NCBI GenBank assembly: GCA_020721025.1
Contig: DYNO01000017.1
Coordinates: 1-28,178 of the forward strand
Length of the DNA: 28,178 nucleotides
Source of the DNA: Thiomargarita sp.
GTDB lineage: Bacteria > Pseudomonadota > Gammaproteobacteria > Beggiatoales > Beggiatoaceae
Direction of reading: 5' to 3'
The first letter of the stretch is position 1; the number at the start of each line of letters is the position of its first letter. The notes beneath the pieces are model-generated. The model ran no database searches. It saw only the letters and a list, made by a program, of their open reading frames with translations, and had not been told where the DNA came from. The position numbers and the translations under genes are program-made. Below, one piece after another: positions 15,065 to 22,036 of the stretch.

Positions 15065-15964
15065 ATGTCTGATGATCACTCGGCTCAAACCCCACCACAA
15101 CGTTTGTCTAGCGGTGAAGAAGTCTTAGTATTGCTTAAAAAGATGTTTCCTAAGACTTTTTTCGATAATCCCCAAGACATTCGCCCATTAAAAATCAATA
15201 TTCATCTTGATATCCGGCAAGTGTTGGGGGACGTGTGTTCCAATAAGTCGATAGAACGAGCGTTGAAACTGTACGCAAAACAGCCCGCTTATTATAACTT
15301 ACTTAAGTTGAATACGCAACGCATTGATCTTGAAGGAAATCTTTGTGGCGAGGTCACCGACGAGCATATTCAGTTTGCCAAAAATGCCAAGGAAAAGATT
15401 AAGCATCTCAAGTCACAACGCAAGAAGATGCAGCAAGAATTTCCCAATGATCTGCAACCCTCAGTGCGTGGCAGATTGGAACTGACCTTAAAAATCAACG
15501 TGTTGCCAAAAGATGTCAAATTTGTCAATGGAATGAATCAGTTTATGGTGCAAGTTGATAATAAGCCAGTCCGGGTATGTTTGCGCAATAAAGGCTGGAA
15601 TAAAATCGAAAAAGCTCCCAGTGAATACAGTGCGTGGATCGCCTTGATACGTGGCAAGATTGGCGCGCCCATTGAAACACAAGGGTTTGAAATGGTTGAC
15701 CCATTGGTGCAAATCTTCGAGCGGAAAGTGACATCAGACGACACAGCTTCGCCCCAGAAACCGACTGAAAAAAGCTCAAATGCCACGGGTCGTCCCACCA
15801 TTGGCATGAGAAATCGCCATCCCGCTCGTGGGCAATCATCGGCTCCACCAGTGGTGATCGGCGTAAAAATGAAGTTTGAAGGTGTGGTTATGCAGGACGT
15901 ACCTCCCCCGACAGAGAGCCCCACGTCTGCGAAAAAAACCTTGACTTTAAAGAAGAAAACCTAA
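15065..15964 (+). CDS. ProQ/FinO-domain RNA-binding protein with extra C-terminal domain
   Basis: 299 residues. Residues about 20-112 form a ProQ/FinO domain: LLKKMFPKTFF, then RPLKINIHLDI, SIERALKLY, YYNLL, R-I-D-L-E-G-N-L-C-G-E-V and the closing H-I-Q-F-A. Such proteins are RNA chaperones that bind structured 3' ends of sRNAs and mRNAs; FinO itself controls F-plasmid transfer. A basic linker (about 112-134) leads to a second domain (136-221), and the tail (222-299) is Pro/Ser/Thr/Lys-rich and probably disordered. The second domain recurs as the separate downstream gene. A good ribosome site (GGGAGG) precedes the ATG. It is not a close copy of E. coli ProQ: its second domain is longer than the short Tudor-like tail there. 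Direct role in the neighbouring genes is unknown. Confidence 0.85.
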   Translation: MSDDHSAQTPPQRLSSGEEVLVLLKKMFPKTFFDNPQDIRPLKINIHLDIRQVLGDVCSNKSIERALKLYAKQPAYYNLLKLNTQRIDLEGNLCGEVTDEHIQFAKNAKEKIKHLKSQRKKMQQEFPNDLQPSVRGRLELTLKINVLPKDVKFVNGMNQFMVQVDNKPVRVCLRNKGWNKIEKAPSEYSAWIALIRGKIGAPIETQGFEMVDPLVQIFERKVTSDDTASPQKPTEKSSNATGRPTIGMRNRHPARGQSSAPPVVIGVKMKFEGVVMQDVPPPTESPTSAKKTLTLKKKT

Positions 15965-15978
15965 GAATAGAGAATGTC

Positions 15979-16281
15979 ATGGCAATTCCCGGCAAAATAG
16001 ATGTTGTGGTCAAAATTAATCAGTTACCTACGGAAACACGCACCGTTGATCGTGAAGTTCAATTTGTCATTGATACGGGTGAGCAACTTGTGGCGGTGAT
16101 CGTCAAATCACGAGTTTGGGAACGTCTAGTTCAAGCAGATCAGAACAATGTGCCGTGGGTGGCAGCGATCAAGGGCAAGATGGGTGTGCGTACTGAGAAA
16201 GGTTTCGTGCTAGAACAGCCAAGTGTCCAAGTTTTCGAGAAAAATAATGATGCTGCCAAAAAAGCAGAAGCCAATCAGTAA
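15979..16281 (+). CDS. Stand-alone homologue of the ProQ-like protein's C-terminal domain
   Basis: 100 residues, starting 14 bp after the ProQ-like gene. Residues 5-90 align almost without gaps to residues 136-221 of that protein. Shared landmarks are G-x5-KIN-x-LP, QF, W, W-x-A-x-I-x-GK-x-G, GF and P-x-VQ-x-FE; I count about 26 identities over roughly 86 positions by eye. The fold is probably a small beta barrel. Duplication of the domain into its own gene, or fission from a longer ancestor, would explain this. It may form mixed complexes with its larger neighbour, but no function is known to me. Confidence 0.75.
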   Translation: MAIPGKIDVVVKINQLPTETRTVDREVQFVIDTGEQLVAVIVKSRVWERLVQADQNNVPWVAAIKGKMGVRTEKGFVLEQPSVQVFEKNNDAAKKAEANQ

Positions 16282-16721
16282 TCAATTTAGAAACCCGTGC
16301 CCTTTTCCACCGCTGAGACCGTTTTAAAACAGCGTTTGAACTTCACTTGATTGATTTCACTGATAATTATAGAAAGCTGACCGCGGGTTAACCTTAGCCT
16401 GATCATAATTCGCATCGTAATAACCTGACTAAAACAATAAAAACTTATGTAACTTACTGAACTTCTTGATATCCTATCGCAAGTTAGACAACTTGAAAAA
16501 TCATGTCCTATCTAGGGTAGCGTGATCTAGGTTGATGTTGTGCCCCAACAAAATTGCCCTACAGATAACGACCAGCCGACAAGATTTAAACCTGTTAGGT
16601 TGACAACCTGATGGGTTTGGGCAGATTAGCTTTCCGACTCCTCTTTTTTGTGCTGATGATAACAACTCTCTTTGCTTAACGAGATTCTCAAAATTTGCAG
16701 CAGTAACTGACGCTTGCATTC
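16282..16721. other. Non-coding region upstream of recJ with predicted RNA structure
   Basis: About 440 bp without a convincing gene; the 72-codon minus-strand frame here has no family resemblance. A weak terminator-like hairpin CGCTG...CAGCG (16311-16315/16330-16334) followed by TTTGAACTT may end the ProQ-like transcript. Between 16513 and 16618 several stems can form in plus-strand RNA (separate entry). Confidence 0.4.
16513..16618 (+). ncRNA. Candidate structured RNA or leader upstream of recJ
   Basis: In plus-strand RNA, TAGGGT (16513-16518) can pair with GCCCTA (16556-16561), enclosing TGTTG/CAACA (16536-16540/16546-16550). Then 16588-16618 folds into a 14-bp stem with a 3-nt loop (GAC), closed by AAACC/GGTTT and including three G-U pairs that would not pair on the opposite strand. 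That asymmetry favours RNA read toward recJ. The last stem ends about 100 nt before the recJ start. No known RNA family was recognised; no U-run follows, so it is not a simple terminator. Confidence 0.3.
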
Positions 16722-18440
16722 ATGAAAAAAGTGATTCAACGCCGTTTTGTCCCAGAACAGCCCGCCTTATCCAGTACGTTACATCCTGTCATTCAGCGGG
16801 TGCTCGCAGCGCGCGGCATGACTGACAGTTCTCAGCTTGATTACAGTACAAAAAATATTCATCCTTATCAACTGCTTACTGGTATTGATGATGCTGTGAG
16901 TCTATTAGTGAGCGCATTACAGCAGCAACAAAGAATTTTAATCGTCGCTGATTATGATGCCGATGGAGCCACCGGATGCGCCTTACTGATCAAGGCATTG
17001 CATCAGATGGGTGCAAAGAATCTCAAGTTTATTGTGCCCAACCGGGAGCGCAACGGTTACGGCTTAAGCCCTGAAATTGTCGAACTTGCCCTGCCACATC
17101 GTCCTGATTTATTAATTACTGTCGATAATGGCATTGTCAGCACTCGTGGCGTAGCGGTCGCAAAAAAACATGGCATTCGAGTTTTGATCACCGATCACCA
17201 TTCCCCCAATTTTACCCTACCTGACGCAGATGCCATTGTCAACCCGCGCCTGCCAGATGATTTATTTCCAAGCAAAAATTTATCTGGAGTGGGTGTTGCA
17301 TGGTACGTGATGTTAGCATTGCGGGCAAAATTGCGAGAACTCAATTGGTTTCAACAACATCATCTTGCTGAACCCAATTTAGCGAATTTGTTAGATTTAG
17401 TTGCCCTTGGCACTATCGCCGATGTGGTTGCTCTGGATTATAACAATCGTATTTTGGTGGAACAGGGACTGCGACGGATTCGCGCCGGACAGTGTTGTAT
17501 GGGAATCAGCGCGTTGATTAAAATCGCCAAACGCAACCAAAATCGTTTAACTGCCAGTGATTTAGCATTTAGTATCGCCCCCCGTCTCAACGCCGCCGGT
17601 CGAATGGACGACATGAGCTATGGCATTGGTTGCTTGCTCTGCGAAAATCTTAAAGAAGCCAATGAATATGCGGAGAATCTGGATTTTTTCAACGGCGAAC
17701 GTCGTTATGTTGAAGCAGAAATGCACCAAGCTGCCACCGAAATGTTGGATGAATTGCAACGACAAACCAACCTTCCACTTGGTTTATGCTTATTTGATGA
17801 AACATGGCATCAAGGCGTGATTGGCATTTTGGCGGGACGAATTAAGGATAAATTCCAACGTCCTGTTGTCGTGTTTACAACGGGATTACATGGAGAATTG
17901 CGAGGTTCGGCGCGTTCGGTGGCAGATGTCCATATCAAGGACGTGATTGAAAGTATTGCCCAACAACAACCAGAGATGATCAATAAATTCGGGGGACATG
18001 CCATGGCTGCCGGACTGACATTATCTCATCATCAACAATTTGATGGATTTAGGCAACTATTTGATTTTGAAGTCTCTAAGAGGCTGTCAGAAAAGCCACT
18101 ACATGACATTATTTTGACGGATGGAGAGCTAGTTTCACAGGAATTTAACGTTGAATTAGCTGAGTATTTACGATATATTTCGCCTTGGGGACAAGGATTT
18201 CTCGAACCACTCTTTGAAGGTGAATTCGAGGTCTTGGAACATAAATTATTGAAAGAAAAGCATTTGAAACTTTGGATACGAGCAACCCCCCGCGAAGCTC
18301 CGGTGGAAGCAATCTATTTTCATTGGGGTGATCAACCCTTACAATACCATCGCATCTATCTGGTTTATAAACTAGATGTCAATGAATATCGTGGCACAAA
18401 GTCAGTGCAATTATTAATCACGCATCTCGAACCACGTTAA
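16722..18440 (+). CDS. recJ: Single-stranded-DNA-specific exonuclease RecJ
   Basis: 5'-3' exonuclease acting on single-stranded DNA in RecF-pathway recombination, mismatch repair and base-excision repair. It has 572 residues, the usual bacterial length. The DHH-superfamily metal motifs are intact: VADYDADGATG (D77, D79, D81), TVDNG (D135) and TDHH (D158, H159, H160). A DHHA1 domain lies at about residues 365-450 with GELRGSARS and the GGH motif in KFGGHAMAAGL. The C-terminal OB-like domain ends at LITHLEPR. It is monocistronic here, convergent with a minus-strand regulator gene 82 bp away. Confidence 0.96.
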   Translation: MKKVIQRRFVPEQPALSSTLHPVIQRVLAARGMTDSSQLDYSTKNIHPYQLLTGIDDAVSLLVSALQQQQRILIVADYDADGATGCALLIKALHQMGAKNLKFIVPNRERNGYGLSPEIVELALPHRPDLLITVDNGIVSTRGVAVAKKHGIRVLITDHHSPNFTLPDADAIVNPRLPDDLFPSKNLSGVGVAWYVMLALRAKLRELNWFQQHHLAEPNLANLLDLVALGTIADVVALDYNNRILVEQGLRRIRAGQCCMGISALIKIAKRNQNRLTASDLAFSIAPRLNAAGRMDDMSYGIGCLLCENLKEANEYAENLDFFNGERRYVEAEMHQAATEMLDELQRQTNLPLGLCLFDETWHQGVIGILAGRIKDKFQRPVVVFTTGLHGELRGSARSVADVHIKDVIESIAQQQPEMINKFGGHAMAAGLTLSHHQQFDGFRQLFDFEVSKRLSEKPLHDIILTDGELVSQEFNVELAEYLRYISPWGQGFLEPLFEGEFEVLEHKLLKEKHLKLWIRATPREAPVEAIYFHWGDQPLQYHRIYLVYKLDVNEYRGTKSVQLLITHLEPR

Positions 18441-18522
18441 ATCTGGCAGTTGCTAAACTGTGAAGAAGGATTGAAAAATGAATCTGTTTCAACCCGTTCT
18501 ACAGTTCAGCAGGATCACGGCT

Positions 18523-19071
18523 TCATGACTGTAATTCTAATAAGCGATTTTTATATTCAATCACAGCCACTTGATTATTTTGCTGTTCTGACAATGAAAT
18601 CAGGTTTTGCAAGGCATAAATCGCCAAATTGTGCAAGGCTTGTCGTTGTGCTGCCACCCACTTTTCAAATTCTGGGGCTTTGAGAATTTCAAACCCTTCT
18701 AAAAATGGACTCTGGTAAACCTCAATCGCCGCTTGCAACTGTTCCAAAGAAGGTTGTTGCGATTTGAGTGTTGTTTTCAACACTTCGACATCAAGCCAGT
18801 AAGGATTTGCCCGATTAAAACTGACTGAATGTCTGTCAATTACCAAATATTCGCCCACTTGTTTACGCAAATGAGTGAGGGCAACGCGTAGATTGTTTTT
18901 ACCGTCTTTTTTCTGACTCCACAATAAGTTAACTAATGTTTGCCGTTGGTGCGTGCGCCCGGTGATCACCAGATAATAAAGTAATGCTTGGGCTTTGTTC
19001 GATAATTCCAACGGTTGGTTGCCCAGTAAAACTTGCGGTTTACCTAGCGAAATAATATTTAACCTTTCCAT
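18523..19071 (-). pseudogene. Truncated SARP/BTAD-type transcriptional regulator
   Basis: 182 residues from the ATG at 19071, chosen because GGGA lies 9 nt upstream and the family normally begins MxxLxIxxLG; an ATG at 19095 would add eight residues. Residues 1-80 form an OmpR-like winged helix (LSNKAQALLYYLVITGR, LVNLLW, LRVALTHLRKQVG), followed by the start of a bacterial transcriptional-activation (BTAD) repeat domain (YQSPFLEGF, EFEKWVAAQR). The protein stops at NRLLELQS, inside BTAD, where relatives continue with more TPR-like helices and often an ATPase. Reading on in the other frames gives only short extensions. It is therefore either a degraded remnant or a short functional DNA-binding protein. 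Confidence 0.6.
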
Positions 19072-19095
19072 AAAAAGCATTCCCGTATGAGACAT

Positions 19096-19891
19096 TGAAG
19101 TGACAACTCAAGGTTAGCAAAGTTTTAGCCAACATTTTAACCAGTCTTTAATGTATTTATTATCAATAAGTTATAAAACCATTTTCAATCAATTTATTCC
19201 GAAAACGATTTTTTTCCATTAAAAACACCGGTCACAACATAACTATCATGGGAATTTAAGGCAGACATGGAAATTGCTGACAGTTTTTATCGAATTTGAG
19301 GAAAATATATTTTCTTGGCGGGAAATAGTGATTTAAATTTTTAGAGTCAGGGAATTTAAATTCTGATTCAGATAGGAGGCATTTTTATATTACTGGTAAA
19401 TTCCACTGTTATTGATATGTGGCATCAAAACTGCATTGCATTGGACACAGCCGCTCCAATCCTCCTACATAAAATTGCGGGTGGTCAGGTTGTCTAGGAA
19501 CTGGTCACACTTAGACAACCGTTACTGAATTTACTCAGAGCGATAGCAATATCGTTTTTAAAATCAATTGATTAAAATGGAAGCGTTTTTGTAAATTTGC
19601 CACTGTTGCAATCATTCGTCAGCACCGATTGGCGATCAGCAACAATGACTGAATTTTTTATTGTATCATTAATGGTTTATGAGCCATTTGTCGATTACTC
19701 CTACCTAATTTACAAGTGGTTAGGCATGTCAGGTGCTGGTCACGCTTGGTGTGCCGCGTCCCTCATCCCTCTCGTCAAATCAATGGCTTGCTCTGTTTGA
19801 ACCTTAATTCCCCTCATTGCTTGATTAGCATAGTTAAAAACAGCAAACTGTCTGAATCAGAATTTTAGAATTTCCAGAATGGAAGCCAAAA
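19096..19891. other. Long non-coding region with hairpin and partial repeats
   Basis: Nearly 800 bp with no gene I can support. A 67-codon frame at 19597-19800 has no recognisable product. A perfect 9-bp inverted repeat, GGTTGTCTA (19488-19496) and TAGACAACC (19512-19520), surrounds a 15-nt loop. A fragment of the TGTCTGAA repeat family starts at 19849. The left end (19100-19330) is A+T-rich and probably carries the promoter of the truncated regulator. Confidence 0.45.
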
Positions 19892-19980
19892 TTGTCTGAA
19901 CCGGGATTTTCAGGATTCACGGATGCGCAGGATTTTTAATCAGGGCAATCCTCTAATCAAGAAAATCATGGTTCAGACAA
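19892..19980. repeat. Palindromic dispersed repeat, TTGTCTGAACC family
   Basis: An 89-bp element bounded by perfect 11-bp inverted ends: TTGTCTGAACC (19892-19902) and GGTTCAGACAA (19970-19980). The inside contains GGATTTTCAGGATTCACGG and other GGATT-type short repeats. A related partial copy begins at 19849 (TGTCTGAATCAGAATTTT). Repeats of this appearance are common in large genomes of filamentous bacteria (family recollection, not a search). The right end reaches into the coding end of the next gene and supplies its stop codon. Confidence 0.7.
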
Positions 19981-20229
19981 ATGAATTTTCAATACTGAGT
20001 TAGATAAAGTTGTTGAGCGGGTAATTTCCATGATTTTCAAAAAATTACGCAAAGCTTCATTCACGGCTTTTTCGTTAGGAAATGCTTGAGCAACATCGGC
20101 TTCTAAAACAACCACATTAGTTTCTTGAGAAAGTTTTGCTGCATATTTCCCGCGTACTAAGGTGTTAAAATCAGAACGTTGATATTCTGTTCTTAACTCA
20201 TCTGTTTGCTGAGAATTAACCGGTTTCAT
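19966..20229 (-). CDS. Small antitoxin-like protein, orphan
   Basis: 87 residues. The core DELRTEYQRSDFNTLVRGKY, followed by NVVVLEADVAQAFPNEKAVNEALRNFL, matches a widespread family of small proteins in cyanobacteria and large proteobacteria, usually found next to a toxin-like gene and treated as antitoxins; I know no experimental proof. No partner lies next to it: on the 3' side there is only the palindromic repeat. The ribosome site is strong (AGGAGA, 9 nt before ATG). The last codons (LSEP, stop TGA) are read from the end of the 89-bp repeat, so the natural C-terminus has probably been replaced by repeat insertion. Confidence 0.65.
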   Translation of the reverse strand: MKPVNSQQTDELRTEYQRSDFNTLVRGKYAAKLSQETNVVVLEADVAQAFPNEKAVNEALRNFLKIMEITRSTTLSNSVLKIHLSEP

Positions 20230-20314
20230 AAATTTTTCTCTCCTGAGAAGTCGCTAATCGACAACTGATAATCTGAATAATTTCATTTCACTAAAATTTC
20301 CTCCTTAAGCGAGA

Positions 20315-20395
20315 GTAGGGCGGATAAGCGAAGCGTCATACATCTTCAAAGTTTTCAATATCTTTGGTGCATGACACTGCGTTTATGTACCCTAC
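20315..20395. repeat. 81-bp imperfect palindromic element, GTAGGG family
   Basis: Ends GTAGGG (20315-20320) and CCCTAC (20390-20395). The first 28 bases (GTAGGGCGGATAAGCGAAGC, then GTCATACA) match the reverse complement of the last 28 at about 21 positions, so it can fold into one long imperfect hairpin. It carries no ORF; its size and inverted ends resemble a miniature inverted-repeat element. Confidence 0.65.
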
Positions 20396-20425
20396 ACCTG
20401 CTAAATTCAATAGGTTAGATGTTCA

Positions 20426-20482
20426 CCCCCTTTGCAAAGGGGGCCGGGGGGATTTAAAAATATCGCGACCCCCTTACGGGGG
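20426..20482. repeat. C5/G5 palindrome pair, likely terminator of the FGE-like gene
   Basis: CCCCCTTTGCAAAGGGGG (20426-20443), a G6 run, then CCCCC-TTAC-GGGGG (20469-20482). On the minus strand the last hairpin comes about 40 nt after the stop of the FGE-like gene and is followed by a T-rich stretch, so it can terminate that transcript. The same CCCCCTTTGCAAAGGGGG unit recurs behind gyrB. Confidence 0.6.
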
Positions 20483-20520
20483 AACTCTTAAAGTCAAAAG
20501 AAAGGGAAAAGGACAAAGAT

Positions 20521-21831
20521 TTACATCCTGGAAAGACGAAAACCCCAGTTGTCGTACCAGTCCGTTGTATCGTCCCCGAAACGGTCGGCACAACGCAAGT
20601 AAATATCATCGTAGTCCCAAGAACCCCCACGAAGGAGATGTAATTTAGAATCCCCTCCCACTAGCCAAGCATTCCCATCATTCGGCGCACCATTATAATT
20701 TTCATGCCAAACATCTTCGCACCATTCCCAGACATTCCCGTGCATATCATACAATCCAAACTGATTCGGCTTTTTCTGCCCCACTGGCTGGGTTTTTCCA
20801 CCTGAATTTCCATTAAACCAACCATAACTTGCCAATTGATGCACATCGTCACCAAAACAGTATTTTCCCGTTGAACCGGCACGACACGCATATTCCCATT
20901 CTGCCTCGCTCAACAGACGATACACCTGCCCCGTTTGTTCACTGAGCCATTCACAGTAATCTCTTGCATCATTCCAATTCACATAAATCACCGGACGATT
21001 GCCCCGCCTCCAACCTTCATCTTCTGGCTTTTTCTGTCTTGTTGAATCACAAAATTTATCATACTCTGCAAAGGTCACTGGATATTTTCCAACCGCGAAT
21101 TCATAATCAATCGTCACTTCATGAATCGGTTTTTCACCACTATATTGATTTGAACCCATCTTAAATTTTCCCTTCGGCAACCACACCATCGCAGGCGCGT
21201 CTGTACCATCTTTCAGTTTGTCACGAAATTCGCCTTGTTTCAATTTGGACATGGGCGTGAGTTGCGTCAGTGGCGTTCCGGTGGGTGACACTAACGACGG
21301 TGTGGGCGGCAACCATAACTCATTCAATTCACAATCAAACATGACGCGCAATGCACCACGTTTCTGCCAACCGATGTATTGCACATTATTATGAATAAAC
21401 AATATTGGCACTGAATCCGAATCTGGTGGTTTAGAAGCAAAACTTGCCGGACGCACTTCCATTAACACGTCCCAAGGATTTTTTTGCAATGCCTGTTGCA
21501 TCTTCTCCGGAGTCACCACAATTGCCGAAGAAACAATCTCTTGTCCCAATGTCTGCTGCACCGGTTCCAAATATTGCCGCGCCTCTCGCAAATCTTCAAT
21601 TTTCTGTTGCCGCGTCCGCGTGACATCTTCCACAGCATTCAATGACTTGGCATAAATAATGTGATCAGACAATCGCTCAAATTTATTGTGAATCCCCTCT
21701 ACATCCCGACTCATCTTTTCCAAATACTGCAATGAATCATCTTTTTTACCCCGCAGCAACCCGCTGACATTCTGACAAAAACTATGCACCGTGTTGTAAC
21801 TGCCCATCAATGATAAAATACCTTCTAACAT
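20521..21831 (-). CDS. FGE-sulfatase/C-type-lectin-fold protein with DGR-like variable C-terminus
   Basis: 436 residues from the ATG at 21831, chosen because GGAG lies 9 nt upstream; the ATG at 21846 would add MERIV and has no ribosome site. Residues about 20-130 are helical and coiled-coil-like. Residues about 135-190 (PWDVLMEVRP...VQYIGWQKRGALRVMFDCEL) are an unrecognised domain. From about 214 an FGE-sulfatase (formylglycine-generating-enzyme-like) domain follows: MVWLPKGKFKMGS, VTFAEYDKFC, PVIYVNWNDARDYCEWLS, LSEAEWEYACRAG, FGLYDMHGNVWEWCED, LRGGSW, GFRLSR. The paired catalytic cysteines that follow RGGS in true FGE are missing, so enzymatic activity is unlikely; this fold is also a ligand-binding scaffold. 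Codons between RGGSW and GFRLSR are GAC, TAC, GAT, ATT, TTC, GGG and TGG, each explicable by adenine changes from AAC, AAT or AGG. No signal peptide is seen. Confidence 0.85.
   Translation of the reverse strand: MLEGILSLMGSYNTVHSFCQNVSGLLRGKKDDSLQYLEKMSRDVEGIHNKFERLSDHIIYAKSLNAVEDVTRTRQQKIEDLREARQYLEPVQQTLGQEIVSSAIVVTPEKMQQALQKNPWDVLMEVRPASFASKPPDSDSVPILFIHNNVQYIGWQKRGALRVMFDCELNELWLPPTPSLVSPTGTPLTQLTPMSKLKQGEFRDKLKDGTDAPAMVWLPKGKFKMGSNQYSGEKPIHEVTIDYEFAVGKYPVTFAEYDKFCDSTRQKKPEDEGWRRGNRPVIYVNWNDARDYCEWLSEQTGQVYRLLSEAEWEYACRAGSTGKYCFGDDVHQLASYGWFNGNSGGKTQPVGQKKPNQFGLYDMHGNVWEWCEDVWHENYNGAPNDGNAWLVGGDSKLHLLRGGSWDYDDIYLRCADRFGDDTTDWYDNWGFRLSRM
20527..20631 (-). other. Candidate DGR variable region (VR)
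   Basis: The last 35 codons of the FGE-like gene, from RGGSW to LSR. Two clusters of aromatic/acidic codons (20599-20616 and 20548-20586) occupy the surface-loop positions that are Asn-rich in relatives; invariant scaffold codons (CGT, TGT-CGT, GGT-TTT-CGT-CTT) lie between and after them. A G/C-rich hairpin (CCCCC-GTAA-GGGGG in this orientation) follows about 40 nt past the stop. Identification as VR is inference; no template repeat or reverse transcriptase is in the window. Confidence 0.45.
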
Positions 21832-21942
21832 GACAATGCGCTCCATAAAAATTTTTGTTTCATGATAGCCTAAATCTGCATGGCTAACTGGTTCAAATCA
21901 GAATTTTCAAAAAGATATTGAACTTTTAAGCCGATAACTGAT

Positions 21943-22008
21943 TGACAGGTCACAATCATGACAATTAACAGTGGAAAGCGTTGGAAAGGCTGTAAACATG
22001 ATAAAATA
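21943..22008 (+). promoter_or_regulatory. Candidate gyrB promoters
   Basis: Two partial matches: TTGACA (21943-21948) with TTAACA 17 bp later (21966-21971), and TTGGAA (21982-21987) with TAAAAT 15 bp later (22003-22008). Neither is a full consensus pair; the second would start transcription about 20 nt before the ATG. Confidence 0.3.
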
Positions 22009-22036
22009 AGCATCAGACACAACTGAGAAATTTATC

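Noticed and set aside
16501..16719. 72-codon minus-strand frame upstream of recJ
   Set aside because: No ribosome site and no family resemblance; the region is better explained as a structured leader.
19597..19800. 67-codon plus-strand frame in the long non-coding region
   Set aside because: No ribosome site, no recognisable domain, and it overlaps sequence that looks like decayed repeats.
19849..20482. CRISPR-like array of repeats
   Set aside because: The repeats differ from one another, are palindromic elements of three families, and have no regular spacer spacing or cas genes.
20364..20648. 94-codon plus-strand frame
   Set aside because: It runs through two palindromic repeats and the antisense of the FGE-like gene end.
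18500..21900. Complete DGR cassette within the window
   Set aside because: I found no reverse-transcriptase ORF, no accessory gene and no near-copy template of the candidate variable region, so only a target is claimed.
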